This document shows positions 42,901-50,523 of a DNA stretch of 64,000 nucleotides, piece by piece. Origin of the DNA: CAWGAJ01 sp963820545 (GTDB lineage Bacteria > Planctomycetota > Planctomycetia > Pirellulales > Thermoguttaceae); the NCBI GenBank assembly GCA_963820545.1, contig CAWGAJ010000001.1, positions 1,550,001 through 1,614,000 on the forward strand, written 5' to 3'. Numbering within the stretch: the first letter of the stretch is position 1; every line of letters starts with the position of its first letter. Below the pieces are notes generated by a model. That model was given only the letters and a program-made list of their open reading frames with translations, was not told the origin of the DNA and did not search any database. A program made the position numbers and the translations under genes.

Positions 42901-45788
42901 CCGTAGTTGTATCCGGTCAGAAGTCTGCTCGAGGTAGACGTGGAGTAGTTCCAATTATCGACCACGGTGTCATTGAGGTTCTCGCTCAGTACGTCGCCGT
43001 CCCACCAGATACGGAAGTTGGGCCAAGGGCGATTTGGTTCTGTTGTAATCTGTGTATTCGTCGGTCCGTTATACATGCCCTGGAATGACCAAACCTCATA
43101 GCCCGGGTAGCGCGGATCCACGTCCGCGGCGATTCCGCGACCTACGTCTCCAACCGCGCCAATGTGCTCCCAGAGGATTTCTCCGGTGGCTGCGTCGTAA
43201 TAGTACTCTAAGAGACCGCTGGGATTGCTCTGTTGAATACCGTAACCTTCCAGGCCGGGGCGGCTAGGGTCCAGGTCGCCGATCTGGAAACGGTCGCCGT
43301 GGACGACGCCCTGATCCGCAAGGGTGTAGAGCAGGGTGCCGTTGTCGTCGAGCACGTATCCGCCATCGCAGAGTTCGTCTTTGCCGTCGCCATCGACGTC
43401 GATGATGCGGATTTGGTGGAAATCGGGGCAATTCTGAGTTCCTCTTTGCCAGGACCAGCGCTGGGACAGCGTGCCACCAATAAAATTCCAGGTCGTGACA
43501 ATAAGATTGAAAGAGCCGTCCGCGTTTCTGTTTTTTGCCTTATAAACTATGCTCGGATTGACTCCGTCGCAATACATGATGCCCATGTGGCCGGAAACGC
43601 TTCCCCTGGAAATATAGGGATTAGGCACGGTGGCTCGGGCGATCTCTGCGCCGGTCATGCCGCTGAGCACCGAGATGAACTGTGTGACATTGTCATTGTA
43701 AGTCAGGGTCGATCCATTGCCGAAGACTACGCCGTTGGCCGTCTTGAGAATAACTTCAGCGCGCCCGTTGCCATTGATGTCGTAGACTGTTAGCCCGTCG
43801 TTGTGCCCGACGTCGATCGTGGCGGAGCCGGGCGAGATGTTATTTAAATTGAGGCTGTTGGGGCCTAAGTCCACCCGCCAGAGAAGACCATCTTGTCGGT
43901 ATGCTTCTAGTTTTTGGGTCTGGGTGCCCGCGGAAGAGTCGATAGGTTGGCGATCGACGATAAACTCGTACGAGCCGTCGCCGTCCAGGTTGCCGACCCA
44001 AGCGAATTGCACGAAGGTGTTGTCCAGCGGTTCTAGAGCGAGCGAGAAATACGGTCCCACAGTTGCGTTGGCAAAAAGCGTATACGAGGCGCTGGGATCC
44101 TGTTCCACGCCGCCTAAAACCGGCCGGACATAGTAGGCGTTGGACAGTGTAAGGTTGGCTGTAGTGTCGGTGTAATTGGTGCCGCCGGTCAAGGGCGAGC
44201 TGTTAAGTTTTACTGCCGTGCCGCCACCGGTGGAACGATATAAGTTGAAGGCAATGTCCGACGGATCAAGGGCAAACAGGCGCCAACTGATAAAGACCTG
44301 GCTGGTTGTCGAGCGGATCGCCACAACGCCGCGGTCGAGGTTTTCCATTTGCCGGGGCTGCCCGGAAGACGTGAGTTCTTCTGTCGACAACGGCTGTAAA
44401 GTATCATCGGCCGCCAGGGCTAACGGTTGCATGGTATCCTCAGCGGCCAGCGGACCGGTAAGCAACCATAAACTAGCACCCGAATTGTGACGGGCAATCA
44501 AATCGTCGGAGGCATTCACCTGGCGGTCGCGATTGTAATCATAAGCATTGCCGACTGGGGCCAAGGTAAAGCCCGTGCGGTTGCTGCGAGCCGCTTGTTC
44601 ATCGCTGGTATTCACTGCGGCGTCGCTGCCCGACTCGCCGATCAGATTGCCAAAGTAAAACACGTCCGCGGCGGACAGGCCCGTGTTGGTGTTGGCCTTG
44701 ACCGTTACTTGCAGCCACTGGTTTTTGATTGAGTTGCCGGCGATGTCGTCCCAGGTGATGGTTACCCGGTCCGAACCGCCGGCGCCCTGGCCCTGGCGCA
44801 CAGAGACGCTGCTCGGCGCGGGCCCTGTGCTCCAGCCGGAAGGATAGTTGTCGTTGCCGACTTTGAACTGGAAATCGGCGGCGGTTAAACCCAAGGGGTT
44901 TGTAGGATTTTGAATGTCGATGATGATCCCATTAATGCCGCGGCTGTAACTGGTGTAGTTGGCAGAGGTGGCGGTCTGGCCGGGCAAAAGCGCCTGTTTG
45001 TTCGTGGCAATGGCATTGTCATCATAGACGTTGGCCGCCGGATCGCCGTTGGGATAACCAGAATGCCAGTCGAACTTCGAATTGTTGTAAAAGACCATGC
45101 GCCCGGCGATGGATGAGTAGACGACTACGTCGACTGAGCTGGTGACGGTTAATCCGCCGGTATCCTTTATCATAACCTGGAAGTTATAGGTTCCGGGCTT
45201 GGTGAAGGTGGCGATGGTGTTCTTGGCAGCGTTGGCGCCGTTGGCGCTGAAGGTAACGTTGCCGGGCAACATGCCCAGGGGGTACCACGTGTAAGTGAGG
45301 TTTGACTCGCCGCCGTCGTCGGCGCCCAGGACGCTCAGCACCGTATTGACGTCTGTGACCGGATTGGACGCTGACGAAGCCGGTGTCGCCACCGTGGGAG
45401 CGACGTTAAGCGTGTTGGTGTAGGAAATATTTTCAAAGGTTGCTGTGCATGCCGAGTTGGGATTGTGCGTGGCGTCAACCAGACCGACCAGCACCGAACT
45501 GGGCATGGTGACGGATTGAGTCCGCAGCAAAATCCAGTCGGAAGTGCCCGGCGTGCCGGTGGTGGAGGCGTAATAGCCGCTAAAGCCGTTGCCGTCGCGT
45601 ACCAGTTTGAGCCACACGGTGCTGCTATGGAGGTGGAGGTGGTCACATAGTAGGACGTGGAGTTTATGTCGAAGTTGTCGCTGGGGCGCCATTGGAAGCT
45701 CACGCCGTTGCTTGGAGTGACGACCAAATCCACGAAGGCGGCGCCGGCGGCGTTGGATTTGCGGAACATCAGCCCGGCCTTGGCCCAA
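39939..45788 (-). CDS. Rhamnogalacturonan-lyase mega-protein, C-terminal part (interrupted)
   Basis: Coding from about 45620 downward. Domain order: end of a DUF1349/LamG-like domain, a PKD-like domain, cassette copy B (dockerin-like, 44411-45101), then a PL11 rhamnogalacturonan lyase (about 44380-42640: RQMENLDRGVVAIRSTTSQV, FISWRLFALDPSDIAFNLYR, and the VDVDG/IDVDGDGKDEL calcium loops), two fibronectin type III domains (about 42590-42100), another LamG-like domain, a PKD-like domain, cassette copy A (40541-41231) and a conserved planctomycete tail. PL11 enzymes cleave the rhamnogalacturonan I backbone by beta-elimination. The protein is extracellular, dockerin-type EF-hands read YDYNRDRQVNASDDL. 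Confidence 0.88.
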   Translation of the reverse strand: MGQGRADVPQIQRRRRRLRGFGRHSKQRRELPMAPQRQLRHKLHVLLCDHLHLHSSTVWLKLVRDGNGFSGYYASTTGTPGTSDWILLRTQSVTMPSSVLVGLVDATHNPNSACTATFENISYTNTLNVAPTVATPASSASNPVTDVNTVLSVLGADDGGESNLTYTWYPLGMLPGNVTFSANGANAAKNTIATFTKPGTYNFQVMIKDTGGLTVTSSVDVVVYSSIAGRMVFYNNSKFDWHSGYPNGDPAANVYDDNAIATNKQALLPGQTATSANYTSYSRGINGIIIDIQNPTNPLGLTAADFQFKVGNDNYPSGWSTGPAPSSVSVRQGQGAGGSDRVTITWDDIAGNSIKNQWLQVTVKANTNTGLSAADVFYFGNLIGESGSDAAVNTSDEQAARSNRTGFTLAPVGNAYDYNRDRQVNASDDLIARHNSGASLWLLTGPLAAEDTMQPLALAADDTLQPLSTEELTSSGQPRQMENLDRGVVAIRSTTSQVFISWRLFALDPSDIAFNLYRSTGGGTAVKLNSSPLTGGTNYTDTTANLTLSNAYYVRPVLGGVEQDPSASYTLFANATVGPYFSLALEPLDNTFVQFAWVGNLDGDGSYEFIVDRQPIDSSAGTQTQKLEAYRQDGLLWRVDLGPNSLNLNNISPGSATIDVGHNDGLTVYDINGNGRAEVILKTANGVVFGNGSTLTYNDNVTQFISVLSGMTGAEIARATVPNPYISRGSVSGHMGIMYCDGVNPSIVYKAKNRNADGSFNLIVTTWNFIGGTLSQRWSWQRGTQNCPDFHQIRIIDVDGDGKDELCDGGYVLDDNGTLLYTLADQGVVHGDRFQIGDLDPSRPGLEGYGIQQSNPSGLLEYYYDAATGEILWEHIGAVGDVGRGIAADVDPRYPGYEVWSFQGMYNGPTNTQITTEPNRPWPNFRIWWDGDVLSENLNDTVVDNWNYSTSTSSRLLTGYNYGAVNTARDAPLFYGDIFGDWREEIIFEKYDHTELQIFTTDISSDVRLYTLAQNPEYRNCMTVKGYMQSNMIDYYLGDGMSTPPTPNIYLVQSGLVPPAAPTNVAAAVITPSRIDVTWTTSAGATSYRIKRSDNTGGPYYTIATGVTGASYSDTNVEVSGTYYYVVSAVSSSGESANSAEVMGSITGLPAPTGLTVTAVSSSQVDLAWTASAGATSYLVRRAYNSGGPYTTIASGVTNTTYSDTTVTSGPTYYYAVAAVSATNGSPNSSEVSATITLPAPWVAQDIGNVGITGHTIYSNGVFQVTGSNASSGDGFQFVTQGLIGDSTIIVKVDSQSADTGWGGIMIRNSTSATSRYVSVVATSDSKNHIFFNWRSSDGGSSSYSTGYVAVPIWFKLTRVGNVFTGYYSTDGTTWNLFPNGSTRTISMGVLTLGGLTACSKSTDTLATTQFSNVSITSANTAPTVATPASASPITSTTFNLSVLGTDDGGEGNLKYTWAATGTPPAPVSFSINGTHDAKNTVATFTKAGTYNLQVTIMDSGGLTVTSSVGVVVYSSIAGRMVFYNNSMFDWHMDYPNGDPAANVYDDNAIATNKQALLPGPTATSANYTSYSRGINGIIIDIQNPTNPLGLTAADFQFKVGNDNYPSGWSTGPAPSSVSVRQGQGAGGSDRVTITWDDIAGNSIKNQWLQVTVKANTNTGLSVADVFYFGNLIGESGNDAAVNTSDEQASRSNRTGFTLASVGNAYDYNRDRQVNASDDLIARHNSGASLWLLTGPLAAEDTMQPLALAAAPPPDTSAVAASSMEASAVMPLASLAAAPLVSSIATSIITPPAEVMPVALPFANSLLGDSGAMTASSSLPASDLLATKTMVFAYNLFEFNRLSQPLREISPPGKALADAGVQGAAAAFSSFEEIKRQAEQPRNAVFDRALFHDAVFGQTAAGKDLEGELNADKVNWLSDLEQGIIKNYLLKKNRPRQNAADAFLAGYQP
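39945..41231 (-). repeat. Dockerin cassette plus tail, copy A
   Basis: A long DNA repeat. The core 40541-41231 (about 690 bp) aligns without gaps to 44411-45101 (offset 3870) and to 51045-51735 (offset 10504), with roughly two dozen mismatches by eye against copy B. The tail 39945-40540 aligns to 50530-51044, except that copy A has 81 extra bases (27 codons, PPDTSAVAASSMEASAVMPL and neighbours). It encodes a beta-sandwich plus EF-hand module and the C-terminal tail. Confidence 0.9.
44411..45101 (-). repeat. Dockerin cassette, copy B (internal)
   Basis: Core cassette without the tail, located in the middle of the same gene, just before the PL11 lyase domain. Similarity to copy A continues on the right into the preceding PKD-like domain (to about 45160), so A and B share a larger unit than either shares with C. 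This suggests that the gene arose by joining two proteins that each ended in the cassette. Confidence 0.9.
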
Positions 45789-48700
45789 GGATCGCTATTG
45801 GTCTGCGAGGTAACGCGGGTGATGATGGTCGTATTGCCGGTGAAAACGTCGTATGCGTAGAAGAAGTTGTCGCTGGCCCGCCAGATGTCATTGTTCTGGG
45901 CTGTGAGGGTAATCACTCCGCTTGATTCGGCATAAGCGCCGGGGACGGTCGGCGTGCCGATGTCTTGGGCATAGGGGAAGGTGCGGATTGGCTGGGTGAC
46001 CGAGAGGTTGTCGAAAGTGGCGGTCATTAGACTGCCGTTAGCGTGCGAACAGCCCTCCAATCCCACGTAGAGCGTGTTGTTCATGTTAATGGTCTGATCC
46101 GTTCCCACCTGCGTCCAAGTCACCCCGTCCGGGGATCGCTCGGCCTTAAAGCTGTTGCCCGTGCGAGTCAGGCGAATCCAATAGGGCGCGGTGACACCGC
46201 CGTAGCCGGCGTTATGCGCGGCGGATCCGCCAGCCGAGGCGCGATACTGGAACGCCACGCCGTTGGTGGTCGTGGGCGTAACGAAGGCCATTGCGTAGGC
46301 GCTGTTGGCGTCGAGCGTGTTGCGGAACATCACGCCGGCCTTGGCCCAAGCGTTTGTATTGGTCATCGACGCGACTCGCGCGGTAATGGTTCCGTCGCCT
46401 GTAAGCGGCATGTAGATGTAGCGGAACTGGTCGCTGGTGCCCCAGATGTCGCTGCCGCCACAGGAAACTGTGTAGGCGCCGCTGCTATAGGAAGCCGATC
46501 CCGCCGGACTAGGCGAGCCGATGGCCAAAGTATTGCCGAAGACGCCAACCGGCGTCAGCGCTGTGACTGTCACCGACGCCGAACCATATATCGAACCGGA
46601 TGTCGCCCGCACTGTGGCCGAGCCGCTTCCCGAGGCCGGGGCGATGTACAAACCGGTCACGCTGTCCACGGTTCCCACGCCAGAGACGACCGACCAGGTG
46701 AAAGTCGGCTGCTCGGTCAACGGCAGGTCGAATTGATCTTTCGCCATGGCGGTGAACTGCTCGGTGTCGTTATTGTACAAGTTCACGGGAGTGGGAGCGA
46801 CCGAAATGCCGGTCAGGGTCTGCACCACACTTACGCTCACGTCGCTGGTGGCAATAAAACCAGCGGCGTCTTTGATGATGACACGGAAGTTGTAGACCCC
46901 GTCGGTGGCGAAAGTGACCGTGGTATTCTTGGCGGCGTTGGTGCTGTTGGCGGAATAGGTAACCGGGTCCGGCGGGTTATCCAAGAGATACCAGGTGTAG
47001 GTAAGATTCGATTCGCCGCCGTTGTCCGCGCCTAAGACGCTGATGTTTACCGTGGTGCCGGTGACGATGCTTGCTGAAGCAACGGCTGGTGTCGCCACGG
47101 TCGGGCTGGAAGCGGGGACAGCCGAAACATTGGTAAATACCGCTGTTGATAAGGCCGCGGTGTTGTGTGAACTGACTGCCAGGCCCACAAGCGCGGCGGA
47201 CGAAAGCGAAACGGTCTGGGGCGCGCCGATCTGCGTCCATGTCACCCCGTCGATGCTATAGAAGCCCGAAATGCTGTTGCCGGAGCGTGTGATCCTGACC
47301 CACACCGGCACAAGCGGAGGGGCCAAGGCGGACCAGGTCATCGTGTCGCCGGTGCTGGAGCGCCACTCGAATAATAGACCGCCCGTCGGCGTGCGGACCA
47401 CGGCGGCGAAGGCGGCGTCTGAAGCCGAGCCGTCGCGGATCATCACTCCCGCCTCGGCGGCGTTGTTGACGGCGGTCTGCGAGGAAATCAGTGCCGTGAC
47501 GTTCACGTCGCCGGTATAGGAAGTGGAAACGAAGCGGAAGGCGTCGGCCGTGCCGCCGATGTCGGCCCCGGCCCCGCTTACCGTATATGTGCCGTTGGCG
47601 TAGCTGTCCGAGCCCGCCGTGCCCACCGCGCCGATATCCACCCCGGGATCCAAGCCGGAAATCACTCTCGATGCGTCGAGCCAGAAGATCGCGTAATCTC
47701 CGGCAGCCACGCTGACCGTGGTAAGCGTGGTGGACGTACTCATACTATAGAGATTGCCCGTTGCAAGATCTTCCACCAGTCCGACGCCAACGGGGAGTGT
47801 TGCATTGTAGGTGCTGCTGCTTTGGTTGAGGACCATCAAGTAGTCGCCGTAGCGGACGACCGTTGGGGTAAACACCTGTGTGCCGCTGAGGTTGCCGTCG
47901 GACTGCACGGTGGCGGTGTTGTACGGCAGTTTGATCACGGCGCCGCGGTCAATGGTGTCGGTAGTGAAGTGGAGTCGGCCCACCTGGCTGGGGACCAGAT
48001 TGGTGAAAGTGTTATTGTTGAATTCGTAGTTGCGCCAGTTCGCGTTTAAGTAGAGTTTTTCGCCGTGATTCACCACGGCGACGGCCCCGGCCTGGACATC
48101 CGCCCAGGCGAAGTCGGGCTGGCCCAACTCGCCGGGCAAAGGCGTGAGGGTGGCCGGATCGACGTTAATCAGGCTGCGGACGGTGGCTTCATACGAGGCC
48201 AGGTCGCGGAGGAAATTCAAGGAGCCGCCCTGGGGGCCGTTGCCGGCGCTAGCGGTGTTGTAGGAGGGCGCGAGGTTGTATTGGGTCGTCAGATAGGCCG
48301 ATCGCAGCGCGTAGGCGTTCTGTAGGACGCCGTTGAGATCGGAAGCGATGTACTGCGGATTAAAATTGAATCTGTCGGCATACTGGTTGATGTTTTTGAC
48401 ATCGCGGTAGGTAATATAGGTTTCCTCAGCGAAGCCATAGGTATCGCTGGTGACCACGCCGTTGCTGTTGACCGTGGCGTTTTCGAGCGGAGAGAGGAAG
48501 TGGTCGAAGCTGTCGATGGTGGTGTTGGCTATGGATAAGATGGTGTTGTACGTCACTGTGTCGATGTTGGGGTCCCACGAGGCGAGTTCGGCCACCTTGG
48601 GAGTAAGCCAGGGGATGATCTGTCCGTAGCCGCCGCCGTCGAAGCCGGTGGAGATCGAACCGTGGGCTTCGCCGAAGCCTTGGGCGGTCAGACCGTAGTT

Positions 48701-50278
48701 CGGATACGGTGAAGGTGTGTAGGGCGAGTTGGTGTCAATGCCGACGCCACGCATTGTGCTGGGGATGAGTCCCACTAGGTCTTTGACATAGGTCAAGGCC
48801 AAGGCGCTGTCGTTGGGATAGGCGCCGTTGGGGAACAAGGCCTGGAGCTTGCCCAGGGCGATCGAGGCGGTGTACAGCGCCGGGACCTCGAACATGTGTT
48901 GCGATTCGACTCCTCCGGTGGCCCAATACAGATATTGGATATGATTGTAAAGCATGCGCTCCCAGGCGTAGGCGCGCAGCATCGGAGTGCCGCTGAAGTC
49001 CGCGTCGTAGGACTGGCTTAGGTATGCTTGCAGAATCGGGCTGGCGGTGGGATCATTGAGCAGCTTGATGAGCGTCCAGCCCAGAGTAGAGGTATCCACG
49101 CCCTGTAAAGTCCCGCCGCCCCAGGTCGTACTTTGACGGTCGGCCGATCCAGTATAAATGCCGGTGGTGCGCACCGAGGAGCACAGGCCACTCCATGGGC
49201 CGCCTTGTGCCGTGAAGCCGCCGTCGGCGCTCTGTAGATAGCTTGACCCGTCCAGTGCATAGACAATTCGTGCAATAATCGAGGCGTCGTGATAATGGTC
49301 CAGGCCAGAAACGACGTTGTTGTTGGCGTCGCGGAACGGATCAAGCAGATAGGTGGTGGTCAGGACGCTGAGCAGTTGATCGGGGAAGGCGGTATAACCG
49401 GGCTGAGGTTTCTGTTTTCCGATCTGCTCGCGCCAGGCGTCGGGCGTGAAGCCTTGCCCTGCCCAACTGGAAGCGTTCGTGAAAAGATCCAGTCCGATCG
49501 TCTCCGGCGGCGCGTCGACCATGCCGGGCATGACCTGGCGAGCCAGCATCTGGTCGTAATAGCCGCCGCTGTTGTAAATGGCTTGCCGCTGTGTTTGCAG
49601 CTTGGAAATAGCTTCGCTGGCGGTCAGAGCATCGAGCGTCACTTGCCCGGTGAGTGTGGGTTGGGCGCCGGTGGGATCGCTGGAATCGGGCACGAACATC
49701 GGCTCGGTATGTGTGTAAGCGTCATAGATGGGCCGGTAGAAGGCCGTGCCCCCGGCGAAGTCGAGCGTCAACTCGACAGACGTCTTCCCAGAGGTCATTG
49801 AGGTGGGAATGGCGACCGTGTAGTAAACGAAACGGTCGGGGAACTGTTCAGGACCACCGCCATTGTCGATGTAGTCGTTTTGCCAAGGAGTGCCGACAAG
49901 GCCGACGGGGGTGCCGGGCACATCGTTGCCCCACACTCGCCATGTGAGGTAATTCTGCCGGTTCGGATCGATCGCCATAGTGAAAGTGAGCGGCTGGTTG
50001 CCGGCAGGCTTGCGAAAGGACATGCCTGCGGAAGCTCCCACGGTGCCGGTCCCCATAAGCGGCATCTGTTCGATCGTATAGCCCGGCTCGAAGTAATGCG
50101 ACGCCTCTGAAGCCAAGTCGCCGAAATCCAGCCGGTCGAGGGCGTTCGAGCCGCTAAGCATCTCGCGCAATTCCAACTGCTCGAAGCGAAAATATCTTGA
50201 TTTCTGCAGCCGACTTTTATTAGGCTTATTTCCTCGGCAATAACTTTTTAATCCCTGTTGGAATTTGAATGGCCTCAT
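45335..50278 (-). CDS. Rhamnogalacturonan-lyase mega-protein, N-terminal part (interrupted)
   Basis: Starts at ATG 50278 with MRPFKFQQ; residues about 30-43 read YFRFEQLELREMLSG, a variant of the LEPR-XLL N-terminal motif of very large planctomycete proteins. Residues about 45-875 form a catalytic-size region: a beta domain (NYLTWRVWGNDVPGTPVG), a helical barrel-like region (AWERMLYNHIQYLYWATGG, HGSISTGFDGGGYGQIIPWL) and a beta end (VAAGDYAIFWLDASRV). This resembles the alpha-barrel plus beta-sandwich layout of some polysaccharide lyases, but I cannot name a family. Then LamG-like (DUF1349), PKD/Ig-like (with a BIG2-like part) and two more DUF1349 domains. The frame breaks near 45620 (STSIA vs STVWLKLVRDG). 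Confidence 0.8.
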   Translation of the reverse strand: MRPFKFQQGLKSYCRGNKPNKSRLQKSRYFRFEQLELREMLSGSNALDRLDFGDLASEASHYFEPGYTIEQMPLMGTGTVGASAGMSFRKPAGNQPLTFTMAIDPNRQNYLTWRVWGNDVPGTPVGLVGTPWQNDYIDNGGGPEQFPDRFVYYTVAIPTSMTSGKTSVELTLDFAGGTAFYRPIYDAYTHTEPMFVPDSSDPTGAQPTLTGQVTLDALTASEAISKLQTQRQAIYNSGGYYDQMLARQVMPGMVDAPPETIGLDLFTNASSWAGQGFTPDAWREQIGKQKPQPGYTAFPDQLLSVLTTTYLLDPFRDANNNVVSGLDHYHDASIIARIVYALDGSSYLQSADGGFTAQGGPWSGLCSSVRTTGIYTGSADRQSTTWGGGTLQGVDTSTLGWTLIKLLNDPTASPILQAYLSQSYDADFSGTPMLRAYAWERMLYNHIQYLYWATGGVESQHMFEVPALYTASIALGKLQALFPNGAYPNDSALALTYVKDLVGLIPSTMRGVGIDTNSPYTPSPYPNYGLTAQGFGEAHGSISTGFDGGGYGQIIPWLTPKVAELASWDPNIDTVTYNTILSIANTTIDSFDHFLSPLENATVNSNGVVTSDTYGFAEETYITYRDVKNINQYADRFNFNPQYIASDLNGVLQNAYALRSAYLTTQYNLAPSYNTASAGNGPQGGSLNFLRDLASYEATVRSLINVDPATLTPLPGELGQPDFAWADVQAGAVAVVNHGEKLYLNANWRNYEFNNNTFTNLVPSQVGRLHFTTDTIDRGAVIKLPYNTATVQSDGNLSGTQVFTPTVVRYGDYLMVLNQSSSTYNATLPVGVGLVEDLATGNLYSMSTSTTLTTVSVAAGDYAIFWLDASRVISGLDPGVDIGAVGTAGSDSYANGTYTVSGAGADIGGTADAFRFVSTSYTGDVNVTALISSQTAVNNAAEAGVMIRDGSASDAAFAAVVRTPTGGLLFEWRSSTGDTMTWSALAPPLVPVWVRITRSGNSISGFYSIDGVTWTQIGAPQTVSLSSAALVGLAVSSHNTAALSTAVFTNVSAVPASSPTVATPAVASASIVTGTTVNISVLGADNGGESNLTYTWYLLDNPPDPVTYSANSTNAAKNTTVTFATDGVYNFRVIIKDAAGFIATSDVSVSVVQTLTGISVAPTPVNLYNNDTEQFTAMAKDQFDLPLTEQPTFTWSVVSGVGTVDSVTGLYIAPASGSGSATVRATSGSIYGSASVTVTALTPVGVFGNTLAIGSPSPAGSASYSSGAYTVSCGGSDIWGTSDQFRYIYMPLTGDGTITARVASMTNTNAWAKAGVMFRNTLDANSAYAMAFVTPTTTNGVAFQYRASAGGSAAHNAGYGGVTAPYWIRLTRTGNSFKAERSPDGVTWTQVGTDQTINMNNTLYVGLEGCSHANGSLMTATFDNLSVTQPIRTFPYAQDIGTPTVPGAYAESSGVITLTAQNNDIWRASDNFFYAYDVFTGNTTIITRVTSQTNSDPWAKAGLMFRKSNAAGAAFVDLVVTPSNGVSFQWRPSDNFDINSTSYYVTTSTSIAAPCGSNWYATATALAAITPPPPARRALPTGFCCGLNPSPCPVRCWSVWLTPRTIPTRHAQQPLKIFPTPTRLTSLPRWRHRLRQRPIRSQTSIRC

Positions 50279-50523
50279 CCTATTATCCTTGGTGCCTGGT
50301 TCTGTTCCGTGCGTTCTACTTAAGCCGAAAACTATCTCGGAAGGCTGGATTTGAGAGACAAACGTGCATTGTTCATGGCGAATACCGTGGCTTTAAGATC
50401 CACACGCGCCAATATGCGACGTCTTTTTATAAATTGCAGCACCAACTATCTCACTATCCCGGCCAGTTACATTATGTCGCTGTTTTAAATGAGAATGTGT
50501 ATTACAAGCACCTCTCTGATTGT

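Noticed and set aside
46043..47035. 330-codon plus-strand open frame
   Set aside because: Antisense to LamG-like domains of the lyase mega-gene; the composition is that of a reversed Thr/Ser-rich gene.
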